Origin: Actinomycetes bacterium
GTDB taxonomy: Bacteria; Actinomycetota; Actinomycetes; Nanopelagicales; Nanopelagicaceae
NCBI GenBank assembly: GCA_025355665.1
Contig: JANXZF010000129.1
Location: 1 to 46,019, forward strand
Length of the DNA: 46,019 nt
Direction: 5' to 3'
In this document: positions 1 through 10,333 of the stretch, piece after piece
How positions within the stretch are numbered: position 1 is the stretch's first letter
Layout: the number at the start of each line of letters is the position of its first letter
The notes under the pieces: generated by a model
Told to the model about the DNA's origin: nothing
The model's database searches: none
What the model saw: only the letters and a program-made list of their open reading frames with translations
Translations under genes and position numbers: made by a program

Positions 1-1844
1 AGCTCATCTACGGACCTACAGCTGAAGCCGAGACCGTGCGCAAGATGGTTGTGGCCATGTCTCGAGATATCCGAGTCCTTGTCATCAAGTTGGCCGATCG
101 CCTTCATAACGCCCGTACATGGAAATACGTTTCTGCCGAAAACGCCGAACGCAAAGCTCGAGAAACCCTCGATATCTACGCACCCTTGGCACATCGATTA
201 GGTATGAACGCGATCAAGTGGGAGCTGGAAGATTTGGCCTTTGAGGTCTTGGAGCCGAAAAAATTCGAGGAAATCACGCGCTTAGTGGCAGAACGTTCAC
301 CTTCACGTGAAGCTCTAAGCGATGATGTTGTGGCTTTAGTGGAAGAGGATCTCAAGAGAGATGGGATCGAAGCCACAGTTACTGGGCGGCAGAAGCATTT
401 CTATAGTGTGTATCAGAAGATGGTGGTTCGCGGTCGGGAGTTCAACGATATTTATGACTTAGTCGGAATTCGTGTCCTCGTGAACGACGTACGCGATTGC
501 TATGCGGTGTTGGGTTCCATACATGCAAGGTGGAGTCCGGTTCCTGGGCGTTTCAAGGATTACATCGCGATGCCGAAGTTCAATCTCTATCAGTCGCTAC
601 ACACGACGGTTATTGGTCCATCTGGCAAGGCCATTGAGATTCAAATTAGAACTTTCGACATGCACGCACGAGCTGAGTATGGCATCGCTGCGCATTGGAA
701 ATACAAGCAAGGCGGCGAGAATCAGAAGTCCCCCGAGATGCTCTGGTTGCAACAATTGCATGATTGGCAGAAAGAAACTGAAGACCCAAGTGAATTTCTC
801 GAAGCGCTTCGCTTTGATCTAGGAAGTCCAGAGGTATTTGTCTTCACACCAAAGGGAAATGTGATTCCCCTTCCGGGTGGCTCCACTCCAGTGGACTTTG
901 CTTACGCCGTTCATACTGAAGTTGGCAATCGATGTGTTGGTGCGAAGGTCAACGGAAGACTCGTCCCACTCGAATCCAAACTGGCCAATGGCGATGTTGT
1001 TGATGTGCTGACCAACAAGAGCGACCACGCTGGTCCGAGTCGCGATTGGCTTAATTTCGTTAAGAGTCCTCGGGCTCGCTCAAAGATCAAAGCATGGTTT
1101 AGCAAGGAGCGCCGCGAAGAGGCAATCGACGCCGGTCGAGAATCAATTGCCAGGCAGATGCGCAAGGCAGGTTTGCCACTCCAAAAGATCTTTGCAGGGC
1201 ACTCACTGCTAGAGCTTGCTCACGAGCTAAAGTATCCCGACATTTCGGCCCTTTATGCGGCAGTAGGGGATGGGCACGTATCGGCGGCTTCGGTGGTCGA
1301 AAAATTGGTCTCCACATTAGGCGTTGAAGACTCGCATCCCGAGTCATCGATTGATACATCCGTCGTCGGGCTTTCGAATTCACGCAGGTCTAGCAACGCT
1401 ATAGAAGTCTCAGGCATTGATGACGTTTTAGTTAAGTTGGCTAGATGTTGTACGCCAGTACCTGGCGACTCGATCATTGGTTTCATTACTCGCGGTAGTG
1501 GCGTCTCGGTGCATCGCAGTGATTGCGTCAATGCGGCGGATCTGCAGACGCACCAAGGTGATCGGATAGTTGGTGTGTCTTGGTTGTCCGGCGCCGCAAG
1601 TGTCTTCCTTGTGAACATTCAGGTCGAGGCTCTGGACAGATCGCGACTTCTCTCTGATGTCACACGAACTCTTTCAGATCAGCACGTCAACATTCTCAGC
1701 GCCGCAGTCAGTACGAGTAAGGACCGCACCGCAATCTCGCGCTTCACCTTCGAGATGGCTGATGCAACGCATCTAGATTCAGTGCTCTCTGCCGTTAGGC
1801 AGATTGAAGGCGTCTACGATGTTTATCGAACGACCAACAACTAG
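1..1844 (+). CDS. relA: RelA/SpoT-family (p)ppGpp synthetase/hydrolase, 5' truncated by window edge
   Basis: The reading frame is open from base 3, so the true start lies upstream; about 614 C-terminal residues are visible. In order they show the end of the HD hydrolase domain ([11 protein letters not shown]), the synthetase domain ([19 protein letters not shown], then EIQIRT and [12 protein letters not shown]), the TGS domain ([28 protein letters not shown]), the conserved-cysteine region ([12 protein letters not shown]) and a C-terminal ACT domain. Family members make and degrade the stringent-response alarmone (p)ppGpp on ribosomes. Presence of the end of the HD domain fits the single bifunctional Rel of actinobacteria, but the catalytic His-Asp pair is outside the window, so hydrolase activity cannot be confirmed. 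The stop overlaps that of the convergent DUF349 gene by 4 bp. Confidence 0.97.
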   Translation, partial: LIYGPTAEAETVRKMVVAMSRDIRVLVIKLADRLHNARTWKYVSAENAERKARETLDIYAPLAHRLGMNAIKWELEDLAFEVLEPKKFEEITRLVAERSPSREALSDDVVALVEEDLKRDGIEATVTGRQKHFYSVYQKMVVRGREFNDIYDLVGIRVLVNDVRDCYAVLGSIHARWSPVPGRFKDYIAMPKFNLYQSLHTTVIGPSGKAIEIQIRTFDMHARAEYGIAAHWKYKQGGENQKSPEMLWLQQLHDWQKETEDPSEFLEALRFDLGSPEVFVFTPKGNVIPLPGGSTPVDFAYAVHTEVGNRCVGAKVNGRLVPLESKLANGDVVDVLTNKSDHAGPSRDWLNFVKSPRARSKIKAWFSKERREEAIDAGRESIARQMRKAGLPLQKIFAGHSLLELAHELKYPDISALYAAVGDGHVSAASVVEKLVSTLGVEDSHPESSIDTSVVGLSNSRRSSNAIEVSGIDDVLVKLARCCTPVPGDSIIGFITRGSGVSVHRSDCVNAADLQTHQGDRIVGVSWLSGAASVFLVNIQVEALDRSRLLSDVTRTLSDQHVNILSAAVSTSKDRTAISRFTFEMADATHLDSVLSAVRQIEGVYDVYRTTNN

Positions 1845-3130
1845 TTAAATTCTGCGAGGCTCATCTCAGCTTCTTCAAGCCAGAGGCGACGTGCCGCCGC
1901 TGCGTCCTTGGCCTCAGTTGCCTTCTTCGCATTGCCAAGTGCCAACGCCTTTTGGGCTAACCGCTCGTAGTTGTCAACGGCTTCACTAAGTTGTCGAACA
2001 ACTTCAGCAGCACGAGACTTCGCAATAGGATCAATCTTGCGCCAACGCGCCTCTTCGGCCTTCTTGACTTCGGCTTCTACCTTTGCGAAACGATTCTCAA
2101 AGGCCGCTTTCTTATCGCGCTGGGTCATTCCGATTCGGTCCCATTGCTTTGCAAGTTCGCGGAAAGTTTTCTGAACTGTTTCAATGTCTGAAATTGGAAG
2201 CAGTCCCTCAATTTCGACGATCAGGGCTTCACGCTTAGATAGGTTGGCGCCCATTTGCTCTTCGCGTTTTGCAAGGTCCGCGTTCTTTGCCGCGAAGAAT
2301 TGATCTTGGGCTGCCTTGAACCGATTCCAGAGTTTGGCGTCTTCGCCCTTCTTGCCTCGTCCGGTGGCCTTCCATTGATCCATAAGGACCTTGAAGCGCT
2401 TGGCAGTTGGAACCCATTGGGTTGAGCTGGCTAGTTGCTCTGCTTCGGTAACGAGTTCAATCTTGGCGTTTGCCACCTTTTCTTGGATGGTGTCCAAGGC
2501 GGCAAAGTGTGTACGGCGACGCTTATCAAATTTATTTCGTGAAGCCGAAAAGCGCTTCCACAATTCGGCATCGGACTTCTTATCCAACCTTGCAGCGGCC
2601 TTCCACTCTTCAAGAAGAACCTTGAGGCGATCACCTGTTGCTTTCCAACTCTCTGAATGAGCTAACGATTCCGCTTCTTCCACGATCTTGGTCTTCGCTT
2701 CTAGCACTTCCAGACGGTGGGCGGCTTTGGCTGCGTTTTCAGCGGCTTTCTTAGCTTCGTAGGCTTCGCGATTTCCCTCGATCAAAGAAGGAATGTGTTC
2801 CAGCGAGGCAGCTAGTGCCGCGAGATCCCCGACACCGTTTAATTCTTTTATCTGCTGGCGCATGCGATTGACGGCTAAGTTTGCGTCAGATGGAACCATG
2901 GCGCCACTCGTTACGCGAGCGGCCAATAGCGCAACTTCAGATGCAACGGCTTCAAATTTGCGAACGAAGTAGGCAAGAGCCTCTTCTGCACTCTTGCCGG
3001 GATAAGAACCGACCGCCTTTTCGCCTTCGGGTGTTATGACATAAACCGTGCCGTCTTCTCCGACTCTTCCGAACTGAGCGGGATCTCCAATGAGGGCTGA
3101 AGCTGCGGTTGTAGTTGTAATCTCGGACAT
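1841..3130 (-). CDS. DUF349 domain-containing protein
   Basis: A 429-residue, charged, helix-rich protein without signal peptide or membrane segment. About three DUF349 repeats are visible near residues 142-210, 222-284 and 298-360, each with periodic tryptophans ([30 protein letters not shown]) followed by LWxRF-like segments. The N-terminal 50 residues ([17 protein letters not shown]) form a small separate module. Such proteins sit beside relA in many actinobacteria; their biochemical role is unknown to me. The start ATG has an AAAGGAA ribosome-binding site 6 nt upstream (minus strand, 3138-3144), so this mRNA has a leader. It converges on relA with a 4 bp overlap and diverges from the metallo-hydrolase gene. 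Confidence 0.9.
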   Translation of the reverse strand: MSEITTTTAASALIGDPAQFGRVGEDGTVYVITPEGEKAVGSYPGKSAEEALAYFVRKFEAVASEVALLAARVTSGAMVPSDANLAVNRMRQQIKELNGVGDLAALAASLEHIPSLIEGNREAYEAKKAAENAAKAAHRLEVLEAKTKIVEEAESLAHSESWKATGDRLKVLLEEWKAAARLDKKSDAELWKRFSASRNKFDKRRRTHFAALDTIQEKVANAKIELVTEAEQLASSTQWVPTAKRFKVLMDQWKATGRGKKGEDAKLWNRFKAAQDQFFAAKNADLAKREEQMGANLSKREALIVEIEGLLPISDIETVQKTFRELAKQWDRIGMTQRDKKAAFENRFAKVEAEVKKAEEARWRKIDPIAKSRAAEVVRQLSEAVDNYERLAQKALALGNAKKATEAKDAAAARRLWLEEAEMSLAEFN

Positions 3131-3182
3131 GTCATATTCCTTTCAGCGCGGTTGGCCATTCGTGGACCGTCGCTATCGGCGT

Positions 3183-3200
3183 GCATTGGCTAGGCATTGG
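3183..3200. repeat. 11-bp-spaced GCATTGG direct repeat in a divergent promoter region
   Basis: The heptamer GCATTGG occurs at 3183-3189 and again at 3194-3200, a spacing of one helical turn, in the 153 bp between the divergent DUF349 and metallo-hydrolase genes. Repeats on one face of the helix can be operators, but no regulator is identified. The rest of this gap shows no gene. Confidence 0.3.
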
Positions 3201-3283
3201 GCTTAGCCGTGAGGTTGAACCAGTCATCTGGTACGGGGTAAAAGGTACCCTGTATCCCTGAAGTGCGGAAATGGAGGAGTTCG

Positions 3284-3940
3284 TTGCTGATCGCCTCTTT
3301 CGCCGCCCCTGCTTTTGCGACCAACTGTTGGATTATCGCACCAGGTGAGGGCCAGGAGTGCGTGGTGATTGACCCCGGAATGCCTGATGTTTCCTTTGAA
3401 ATCCTGAAAATTTGCCAAGAACACCACCTCAAGCCGATCGCAACTCTGGTCACCCATGGCCATCTTGACCACACGTTTTCCGTATTTCCCGTGTGTGACG
3501 GCTACGGGATTCCCGCATACATCCATACCGAGGACCGAGTCCTACTTAAGCATCCAGAGAAGGCCTTGAGCCAGGTTTTCGCGCAATCTCTTGAAGGAAT
3601 GGTCTTCTCAGAACCTGCCGATGTTAGAGAATTACGAAATGGCGACATACTCGATCTTGCCGGCATGAGCATTTCTGCCGTTCATGCCCCCGGACATACT
3701 CGCGGATCGATCATGTATTCAATCAGTGATGAAGTCCTAATTAGCGGTGACGTACTTTTCGCCGGATCCATCGGTCGGACTGATCAGCCAACCGGGTCGC
3801 CCAAGGATATGGAGAACACATTGAAGAAGAAGATTTTGCCTCTTCCAGATGAGATGCGAGTTCTGCCTGGACACGGCGAAGAGACCACGATCGGACGCGA
3901 ACGTCGAGTAAATCCTTATCTAAAGAATCTGGGTCGATAA
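3284..3940 (+). CDS. Metallo-beta-lactamase-fold hydrolase (glyoxalase II-like)
   Basis: A 218-residue cytosolic MBL-fold enzyme. The metal-binding motif THGHLDH is followed by [20 protein letters not shown] and a C-terminal [11 protein letters not shown], as in small glyoxalase II-like thioesterases; the true substrate is unknown. A longer reading from GTG 3263 is open, but TTG 3284 is preferred because a strong GGAGGAG lies at 3273-3279 and because family members begin with an LIxxFxAxxxATN segment, seen here as [13 protein letters not shown]. The stop overlaps the hisS start codon by one base (TAATG), so the two are translationally coupled. The hydrolase-hisS order is common in actinobacteria. 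Confidence 0.88.
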   Translation: MLIASFAAPAFATNCWIIAPGEGQECVVIDPGMPDVSFEILKICQEHHLKPIATLVTHGHLDHTFSVFPVCDGYGIPAYIHTEDRVLLKHPEKALSQVFAQSLEGMVFSEPADVRELRNGDILDLAGMSISAVHAPGHTRGSIMYSISDEVLISGDVLFAGSIGRTDQPTGSPKDMENTLKKKILPLPDEMRVLPGHGEETTIGRERRVNPYLKNLGR

Positions 3941-5202
3941 TGAAATACCAAGCCCCCAAAGGTGTCATCGAATATTTTCCACCCCGTTCACGCTCTTTCG
4001 AATGGGTCCGTGGGACTCTACTTTCTCAGATCAAGCGCTCTGGGTACCAGTTGTTGGAGCTGCCCGTTTTCGAAGACACTGAATTGTTTACTCGTGGGGT
4101 TGGTGCGTCGACCGACGTCGTTTCTAAAGAGATGTACACCTTCCTAGATCGGGGAGGGCGCTCGATAACACTACGTCCTGAGGGCACCGTCGGTGCCCTT
4201 CGCGCGATAATCGAACACGGCCTTGATAGAGGTGCTCTGCCCACCAAGGTTTTCTACAGTGGAGCTTTCTTCCGTGCAGAACGTCCTCAAGCCGGCCGGG
4301 GTCGCCAATTTTATTCCGTCGGAGTTGAAGCAGTCGGTTCTGATGATCCAGCCTTGGATGCCGAAGTAATTGCAATCGCGGATGCTGGTTTTAAGGCCTT
4401 AGGGCTCAAGCAATTCAGGTTGGAAATTACCTCCCTTGGAGATGCGCAGACGCGCGCTCTTCACCGTGTGGACCTTCTCGCATTCATCGAAGGCTTGGAT
4501 TTGGATGAGGCGACGATTGCACGTGCAGAAATCAATCCGCTTCGACTCTTTGATGACAAGCGAAAAGAAATTCGCGATCTCATGGATAAGGCGCCACTGC
4601 TCCTGGATTACTTGTCCGAAGAATCACGTCAACATTTTGAAGCGGTTCAGTCCTATCTCAAGGATCTCAAAATTGAATTCACAATCAATCCCAGAATGGT
4701 TCGGGGTTTGGATTACTACACCGGCACGACCTTTGAATTCGTTCATAATCTGCTGGGGGCGCAATCTGGAATTGGAGGCGGTGGACGCTACGACGGTTTG
4801 ATGGAGCAGATTGGCGGGCAACCCCTTTCTGGTATTGGCTTTGGTTTAGGCGTGGATCGTGCCCTTCTGGCTGCTGAGGCCGAAGGCGTAGTTGATTCTG
4901 CCGCTTTCCTTACCGATCTCTACTTGATTCCGTTGGGTGCCCAGGCAAAGACAGTGGCTCTATCGATCTCCCAGGAATTACGTGCCCATGACCTCACAGT
5001 GGATATCGTCTTTGGCGACAGATCCTTGAAGAGTGCGATGAAGAGTGCTGACAAAAGTGGGGCACGATATGTGGTCATTATTGGAGACACCGAACTTTCA
5101 ACTGGAAGTGTTGATTTGAAGCAGATGAGCACGGGTGAGACGACCTCGGTTACTCTTGCCTCCTTAGTCACGACCCTGACTACTAAATTGCTAACTTGGT
5201 AA
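3940..5202 (+). CDS. hisS: Histidyl-tRNA synthetase
   Basis: A 420-residue class II aminoacyl-tRNA synthetase that charges tRNA-His. Visible signatures are the N-terminal KGVIEYFPP segment, motif 2 ([20 protein letters not shown]), the histidine-binding motif [12 protein letters not shown], and [15 protein letters not shown] with the following [13 protein letters not shown] motif 3. The C-terminal 90 or so residues form the anticodon-binding domain. Length is normal for the family. The start codon overlaps the upstream hydrolase stop by one base. Nothing looks degenerate. Confidence 0.98.
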   Translation: MKYQAPKGVIEYFPPRSRSFEWVRGTLLSQIKRSGYQLLELPVFEDTELFTRGVGASTDVVSKEMYTFLDRGGRSITLRPEGTVGALRAIIEHGLDRGALPTKVFYSGAFFRAERPQAGRGRQFYSVGVEAVGSDDPALDAEVIAIADAGFKALGLKQFRLEITSLGDAQTRALHRVDLLAFIEGLDLDEATIARAEINPLRLFDDKRKEIRDLMDKAPLLLDYLSEESRQHFEAVQSYLKDLKIEFTINPRMVRGLDYYTGTTFEFVHNLLGAQSGIGGGGRYDGLMEQIGGQPLSGIGFGLGVDRALLAAEAEGVVDSAAFLTDLYLIPLGAQAKTVALSISQELRAHDLTVDIVFGDRSLKSAMKSADKSGARYVVIIGDTELSTGSVDLKQMSTGETTSVTLASLVTTLTTKLLTW

Positions 5203-5239
5203 GGCGAATGAAAATTGGCCGGAATATGTGGTGCATAGA

Positions 5240-6985
5240 ATGTTAAGAACTCACGGTGCCGGAACGCTCCGAAAGTCGGACGCTGGAGCGACCGTTGAAT
5301 TGGCGGGATGGGTTTCGCGCCGAAGAGATCACGGGGGAGTCGCGTTCATTGACTTACGTGATGCTTCAGGTTCGGTTCAAGTAGTAATCCGCGATGAGAA
5401 GATTGCCGGGGCACTTCGTGCTGAGTGGTGTGTCAAGATAGTAGGCGAGGTTCTGGAGCGCCCTTCCGGAAATGAAAATTCATCCTTGGCCACAGGCGAT
5501 GTCGAAGTAATGGGCGATGAGATTACGATCTTGAGCGAGTCTGCTCCGCTTCCCTTTCCTATTGACAGTGGTAATGATACCGACATCAATGAAGAAGTTC
5601 GGCTTCATTACCGATACCTTGATTTGCGAAGAGAGAAGCCTGCTAAGAATCTTCGACTTCGTTCCAAGGTCACATCTGTGATCCGCAATGTCATGGACGA
5701 GCAAGAGTTCCTCGATATTGAAACGCCGTACCTGACACGCTCAACGCCTGAAGGTGCACGCGACTTCCTCGTTCCTGTACGTCTGCAACCCGGAAGTTGG
5801 TATGCACTTCCGCAGTCGCCACAACTTTTCAAACAGTTATTGATGGTTGCGGGTATGGAGAAGTATTACCAAATCGCAAGGTGCTTCAGGGATGAAGATT
5901 TCAGGGCCGATCGCCAACCAGAATTTACACAACTCGATATTGAAATGTCCTTCATCGACCAGGAAGACATTCTTGCTGTCGCTGAAAAGTTGTTGGTCCG
6001 GGTTTGGAAGGAAGTTGTGGACCACAACATCACCTTGCCGATTCGAAGGATGACTTACGCAGATGCGATGCGCGACTATGGATCTGATAAGCCTGACCTG
6101 CGCTTTGGGCTACAGATACACGAACTCACTTCGTTCTTCGCACAGACTCCCTTCCGAGTTTTCCAGACCCCTTACGTTGGAGCCGTGGTCATGCCAGGTG
6201 GTGCCAGTTCTCCGCGGCGCGAACTAGATGCGTGGCAAGAATGGGCCAAGACTCGCGGAGCCAAAGGCCTGGCCTACATATTGGTTAATGCCGACGGAAC
6301 TCTCGGCGGTCCCGTTGCAAAAAATCTTTCAGAAGTTGAGTTAGCCGGAATTTCCGCAGCGGCCGGAGCCAATGCCGGGGATGCAATCTTCTTTGCTGCA
6401 GGACAAAAAGTTGCATCTCAATCCCTTCTCGGCGCCGTGCGCCTGGAAATTGGTAAGCGTTGTGATTTGATTCAAGATGGTAAATGGGAGTTCCTCTGGG
6501 TCGTCGATGCTCCGATGTTTGAGCCCACCGATAACGGCGGTTGGACCGCGGTACATCACCCCTTTACCGGCCCAAAGCCAGAGTTTGCTTCCACTTTCGC
6601 GGATAATCCCAGCGAAGCACTTGCTTATGCCTACGACATCGTCCTTAACGGCACCGAACTCGGTGGAGGTTCGATTCGTATCCATGATCGGGAGATGCAA
6701 AAACGTGTCTTCGAAGTTATTGGACTCGGCGAAGAAGAAGCGGCAAGCAAGTTTGGTTTCCTACTTGAGGCTTTCAATTACGGACCACCTCCACACGGCG
6801 GAATCGCCCTCGGCCTTGATCGTGTTTGCGCACTGCTGACAGGTTCGGATTCGATCCGCGAGGTAATCGCCTTTCCAAAGACAGCAAGTGGTGGAGATCC
6901 GTTAACTGGTGCGCCAACGCCTATAACGGCGGCCCAACGCAAGGAGAGCGGGATTGACGCCGTCTCGGACAAGTTAGGCAAGTAG
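5240..6985 (+). CDS. aspS: Aspartyl-tRNA synthetase
   Basis: A 581-residue bacterial-type AspRS: N-terminal OB-fold anticodon domain ([21 protein letters not shown]), class II core with [34 protein letters not shown] and [23 protein letters not shown] split across two motifs, the bacterial GAD insertion in the middle, and motif 3 near the end ([13 protein letters not shown]). ATG 5240 gives the MLRTH start usual in actinobacteria; in-frame GTG codons at 5228 and 5231 are alternatives, and none has a clear ribosome-binding site. Whether it is discriminating, or also charges tRNA-Asn, cannot be told here. The lipoprotein gene starts 4 nt after its stop. Confidence 0.97.
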   Translation: MLRTHGAGTLRKSDAGATVELAGWVSRRRDHGGVAFIDLRDASGSVQVVIRDEKIAGALRAEWCVKIVGEVLERPSGNENSSLATGDVEVMGDEITILSESAPLPFPIDSGNDTDINEEVRLHYRYLDLRREKPAKNLRLRSKVTSVIRNVMDEQEFLDIETPYLTRSTPEGARDFLVPVRLQPGSWYALPQSPQLFKQLLMVAGMEKYYQIARCFRDEDFRADRQPEFTQLDIEMSFIDQEDILAVAEKLLVRVWKEVVDHNITLPIRRMTYADAMRDYGSDKPDLRFGLQIHELTSFFAQTPFRVFQTPYVGAVVMPGGASSPRRELDAWQEWAKTRGAKGLAYILVNADGTLGGPVAKNLSEVELAGISAAAGANAGDAIFFAAGQKVASQSLLGAVRLEIGKRCDLIQDGKWEFLWVVDAPMFEPTDNGGWTAVHHPFTGPKPEFASTFADNPSEALAYAYDIVLNGTELGGGSIRIHDREMQKRVFEVIGLGEEEAASKFGFLLEAFNYGPPPHGGIALGLDRVCALLTGSDSIREVIAFPKTASGGDPLTGAPTPITAAQRKESGIDAVSDKLGK

Positions 6986-6989
6986 CACC

Positions 6990-7634
6990 ATGCGTCTGCG
7001 CCTGGTAGCTCTACTTGGTGTACTTGCACTCTTGGTTTCTGCGTGTGGTGCGCCTTCGCACAAGTACGGCGAATCAAAATCAGAAGGGGTTTACTTCAGC
7101 GTCCCGTACACCTGGCACGAGATATCGACGGCTCAACTAAAGGCCGAGGAAGCGAAGTCCACTTCGGCTCTGGTCTTAGACAGACTCACTCTTGTTAAAT
7201 GGCAGGAGGCGTATTCGCAGAGCGCCGGTCTCATGGCGAAAGATGCCTACAGTCTCAAAGCCCCAGATGTTCCATTGGTCTTTGCTCGAGTTCGTGCACT
7301 TTACCCGGAGGAAGCAAATGCAATGTCATACGACCTCCTGCGCGATGTTGTTTGGCCGGTTACGGATTGGGTGAACAATCCGACAGCAACGACCCCCGTC
7401 TATAACATCGTTGATGATCATGAAGTCGTACAGAGGGGCGCTCGTGGTGTGCGAACAATCTTTAGTGTTGTGCAGTCTGGAATTTCGCAGACGATCGATC
7501 AAACATCATTGATGTCGCCAGACCATCAGAAAATCTATGTTCTCTTTGTTCGCTGCACGACAGTTTGCTACAACAAGAATATTAAAGCGATGTCACGCAT
7601 TGCTGAATCATTCACGGTAAGGGGAGCCAAGTGA
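6990..7634 (+). CDS. Predicted secreted lipoprotein of unknown function
   Basis: A 214-residue protein with a short basic N-terminus, a hydrophobic stretch and a lipobox (LVSAC, Cys at residue 19), so it should be lipid-anchored on the outer face of the cytoplasmic membrane. The mature part has two close cysteines (VRCTTVC) near the C-terminus and no domain I recognise. It starts 4 nt after aspS and its stop overlaps the start of the FtsH-like protease gene by 4 bp. That tight coupling suggests the pair works together, for instance as an extracytoplasmic partner or substrate of the protease; this is inference. Confidence 0.85.
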   Translation: MRLRLVALLGVLALLVSACGAPSHKYGESKSEGVYFSVPYTWHEISTAQLKAEEAKSTSALVLDRLTLVKWQEAYSQSAGLMAKDAYSLKAPDVPLVFARVRALYPEEANAMSYDLLRDVVWPVTDWVNNPTATTPVYNIVDDHEVVQRGARGVRTIFSVVQSGISQTIDQTSLMSPDHQKIYVLFVRCTTVCYNKNIKAMSRIAESFTVRGAK

Positions 7635-9892
7635 GTTCACTCGAAACGCAGGGCAGTCGTCAGCGCGACAGCGATCGCAAGACGCGAGTTCACCTTTCAC
7701 TTTACGATCGAATCAAATTCTTGCTTCTCTTCACGATTGTCTATCTTGTCCTTGTTTGGGCAGCCCTGGCGGACAACCCGCTACTTTCCATAGGCGATGC
7801 GTTCAATGAAATTACAAGGACACGAACCTGGCTTCTCTACCTAGTGATCATCGAAATTCTTCGACAGATGCATTTCTTGGTATCAGAACTCGCGGCGCCG
7901 TATCACGGCATCTGGCAGAAATACTTCCAGGCTGTGGACTTTGCCCTTCATCGTTTCAGTGATTGGACCAGATACAGACTTTCGCGAGTGATCAAGATGG
8001 TTTTGTTTGTTTGCATGCTGGCCGTTGTGCTCGGGGCCATTTATAAGGAAACACCGGTTCGGGCCCTCTTTTTGGCACCGAGTGCTCTCTGGCGAACTTT
8101 GCCGATGCTTGGACAACTTCTATTCGGTGTTTTCTTCGTGATTATCCAATTTGGAGCGATGTTCTGGTTTCTAAGTCGCGGGGGCGTTGATACATATTTT
8201 CCTGATGATATTCGCACGCGCTTCACCGATGTGTGGGGACAAGACCATGTTCTCAATCGCATCCGAGAGAACCTGCTCTTTTTGGAAAAGCCCGAAGAGA
8301 TTGAGAAGCATGGTGGTTACGTACCGGGAGGAATTCTCCTTTGGGGCCCACCCGGAACTGGCAAGACTCTTATGGCCGAAGCGATGGCCGGCGAAACCGG
8401 AAAGCCTTTCGTATTCGTTGACCCAGGCGCGTTCACAAATATGTTCTTTGGCGTTGGAGTTCTAAAAGTTAAGTCGCTTTTCAGGAAATTGCGCAAGCTT
8501 GCTCTTCGTTATGGTGGAGTCGTCGTCTTCTTCGATGAGGCCGATTCTCTTGGAAATAGAGGAATGGCGTCCACTGGCGGCCAGCAGAGAGCCGAACAGA
8601 ACAGGACTCCCGCGATTTTCGGAACGTCTTGTCATGGTGGTTCCTACCTATCGCCAACTACAGCGTCCCTTTTGTTGCGAGAAAGTTTCGTAGTTGGTGG
8701 CGCCGCAGGTGGTGGCATGGGCGGTGGTGGCATGGGCACGCTCCAGGCATTGCTCACCGAACTTTCCGGGCTTAAGAAGCCACGCGGTTTCTTCAATCGA
8801 ATATTGCGTCGAACATTGGGAATGCGTCCCAAGAACCCACCGAAATATCGAATCCTCGTCGTGATGGCAACCAATATGCCAGAAGCCTTGGATGAAGCAC
8901 TCCTACGCCCGGGGCGCATCGATCGGATGTACAGAGTTGGATATCCAAGCAAGGCAGGTCGGGTTCGCACATACGAGGGCTACCTTGCCAAAGTCTCACA
9001 CTCGCTTACCACAGAAGAAATCGACAAGTTGGCGACGATTACACCTTACTCAACAGGCGCGACGATCAAGGACACGATCAACGAGGCACTGATCACTGCC
9101 ATTCGAAGCGGTCGCACTTCAATCACTTGGCCAGATGTTGTGAAAGCAAAACAACTTAAGGAATTGGGTCCTCCCGAGGATGTGGAATACATCGAACGCG
9201 AACGACATGCGGTCGCCGTTCATGAGGCGTGCCATGCCGTGATGGCTCACCGAGTTCGCCAACATATGGCGATTGATTTGGCAACCATCGAAAAGGGCTC
9301 AGACTATTTGGGAATGGTTGCCAGCATTCCGCCCGACGATCAGTTCACTCGGTGGAAGACTGAATATGAGTCCGACATCTTGGTTTCACTGGCATCCCTT
9401 GCGGGAGAACGGATGTTCTTTGATGGCGATAACTCATCTGGTGTATCTGGAGATCTTGAGAGCGCGACAACCATTGCGTCATTAATGGAAGGACATTGGG
9501 GGATGGGGTCAACAATCTCATCTCACGCCACCAATCGCCGCTTTGAAATTGGCGCCCCAGGTGGGGCGAAGGGTGACTCGCCAAAGGAATTGCGAGGCGC
9601 CTTAGGCAATCGAATTGAGGATCATCTAGCCGAAATGCTCCGAAAAGCCGAGAAGATCTTGAAAGAAAATCGCAATCACGTCCTGGCCCTTGCTCATGCT
9701 TTGGAGACTCACAAGACGCTTTCAGGCGAAGACGTATCTGCCGTGATCGAAGGAGTTCAAGGTTCCATCATTGACGGTCGGCCTTATCGGAGCAGAGCTT
9801 TCTTGGCGAAAATCGAGAGGTACCACAAAGCTGCGTTGGTGGCGCATCGCGACCATCGCAACCCTGAGATCGCAATTCCGAGACTGGATTAA
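7631..9892 (+). CDS. FtsH-like AAA+ membrane zinc metalloprotease, divergent
   Basis: A 753-residue protein with about four hydrophobic segments (near residues 29-46, 66-82, 120-138 and 159-181) where classical FtsH has two. The AAA+ module shows Walker A GPPGTGKT at 239-246, pore loop MFFGVG at 271-276, Walker B VVVFFDEA at 297-304, and the second region of homology ATNMPEALDEALLRPGRIDR with arginines 426 and 429. The M41 peptidase domain has HEACH at 531-535 and a candidate third zinc ligand, Asp608 (SGVSGDLESAT). The stretch from Walker B to the second region of homology is about 107 residues, some 55-60 longer than in E. coli FtsH, and contains a Gly/Met-rich run plus a basic segment. All catalytic residues are present, so it should be an active ATP-dependent protease. 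It overlaps the lipoprotein gene by 4 bp and starts with GTG. Confidence 0.92.
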   Translation: MSSLETQGSRQRDSDRKTRVHLSLYDRIKFLLLFTIVYLVLVWAALADNPLLSIGDAFNEITRTRTWLLYLVIIEILRQMHFLVSELAAPYHGIWQKYFQAVDFALHRFSDWTRYRLSRVIKMVLFVCMLAVVLGAIYKETPVRALFLAPSALWRTLPMLGQLLFGVFFVIIQFGAMFWFLSRGGVDTYFPDDIRTRFTDVWGQDHVLNRIRENLLFLEKPEEIEKHGGYVPGGILLWGPPGTGKTLMAEAMAGETGKPFVFVDPGAFTNMFFGVGVLKVKSLFRKLRKLALRYGGVVVFFDEADSLGNRGMASTGGQQRAEQNRTPAIFGTSCHGGSYLSPTTASLLLRESFVVGGAAGGGMGGGGMGTLQALLTELSGLKKPRGFFNRILRRTLGMRPKNPPKYRILVVMATNMPEALDEALLRPGRIDRMYRVGYPSKAGRVRTYEGYLAKVSHSLTTEEIDKLATITPYSTGATIKDTINEALITAIRSGRTSITWPDVVKAKQLKELGPPEDVEYIERERHAVAVHEACHAVMAHRVRQHMAIDLATIEKGSDYLGMVASIPPDDQFTRWKTEYESDILVSLASLAGERMFFDGDNSSGVSGDLESATTIASLMEGHWGMGSTISSHATNRRFEIGAPGGAKGDSPKELRGALGNRIEDHLAEMLRKAEKILKENRNHVLALAHALETHKTLSGEDVSAVIEGVQGSIIDGRPYRSRAFLAKIERYHKAALVAHRDHRNPEIAIPRLD

Positions 9893-9920
9893 TTCTGAGT
9901 TATAGGCGCGATTGGTCGGG

Positions 9921-9926
9921 TAGGCT
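9921..9926 (+). promoter_or_regulatory. Candidate -10 box for the DUF948 gene
   Basis: TAGGCT, the same hexamer found before bldD and def, lies 37 nt before the DUF948 start in the 71 bp gap after the protease gene. It would give a leader of about 30 nt carrying the GAAGGGATGG ribosome-binding region (9951-9960). No convincing -35 is seen. Confidence 0.35.
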
Positions 9927-9963
9927 GATCTCGTAGTCATTTGAATGTGAGAAGGGATGGATC

Positions 9964-10320
9964 ATGGGCCCCGGAGGAATAGCAACGATCATTGCCTCTT
10001 GCTCGCTTCTTGTCATCGCTATCGCGATAAGTTACGCCGTCGTACGGATTGGCAGATTGATTGACGAGGCAAAACTCTCCCTCAAGACAGTCACAGATGA
10101 GACCAAGCCTCTTATTGATGAAGTTACGACCACCGTTAAGTTGGTCAACGGTCCCTTGGAGAGCCTAAACAAGATCACCAAAAGCGCTGAAAATGTCAGC
10201 AGCAAGCTTTCCGAAGTGACTAGTTCGATCGCGGGCAAGGGTGGTCCAGCGGTCAAAGTCCTTGGACTCCTCATGAGCGCTGCAAAGTACAAGCAATCTC
10301 ACGACAAAAAGAAAAGCTAA
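9964..10320 (+). CDS. DUF948-type single-pass membrane protein
   Basis: A 118-residue protein with one N-terminal transmembrane helix (residues about 5-28), then a long amphipathic, probably coiled-coil region rich in T, V and K (LKTVTDETKPLIDEVTTTVKLVNGPLESL), and a lysine-rich C-terminus (KYKQSHDKKKS). This matches the DUF948 layout found just upstream of alaS in many actinobacteria. Function is unknown. It has a purine-rich ribosome-binding site (GAAGGGATGG) 3 to 13 nt upstream. alaS follows 13 nt later. Confidence 0.85.
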   Translation: MGPGGIATIIASCSLLVIAIAISYAVVRIGRLIDEAKLSLKTVTDETKPLIDEVTTTVKLVNGPLESLNKITKSAENVSSKLSEVTSSIAGKGGPAVKVLGLLMSAAKYKQSHDKKKS

Positions 10321-10333
10321 GTGGTAGTAGATA

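Noticed and set aside
1971-2660. Plus-strand open frames across the DUF349 gene
   Set aside because: They are antisense shadows of a repetitive, lysine/alanine-rich coding region and show no domain or plausible ribosome-binding site.
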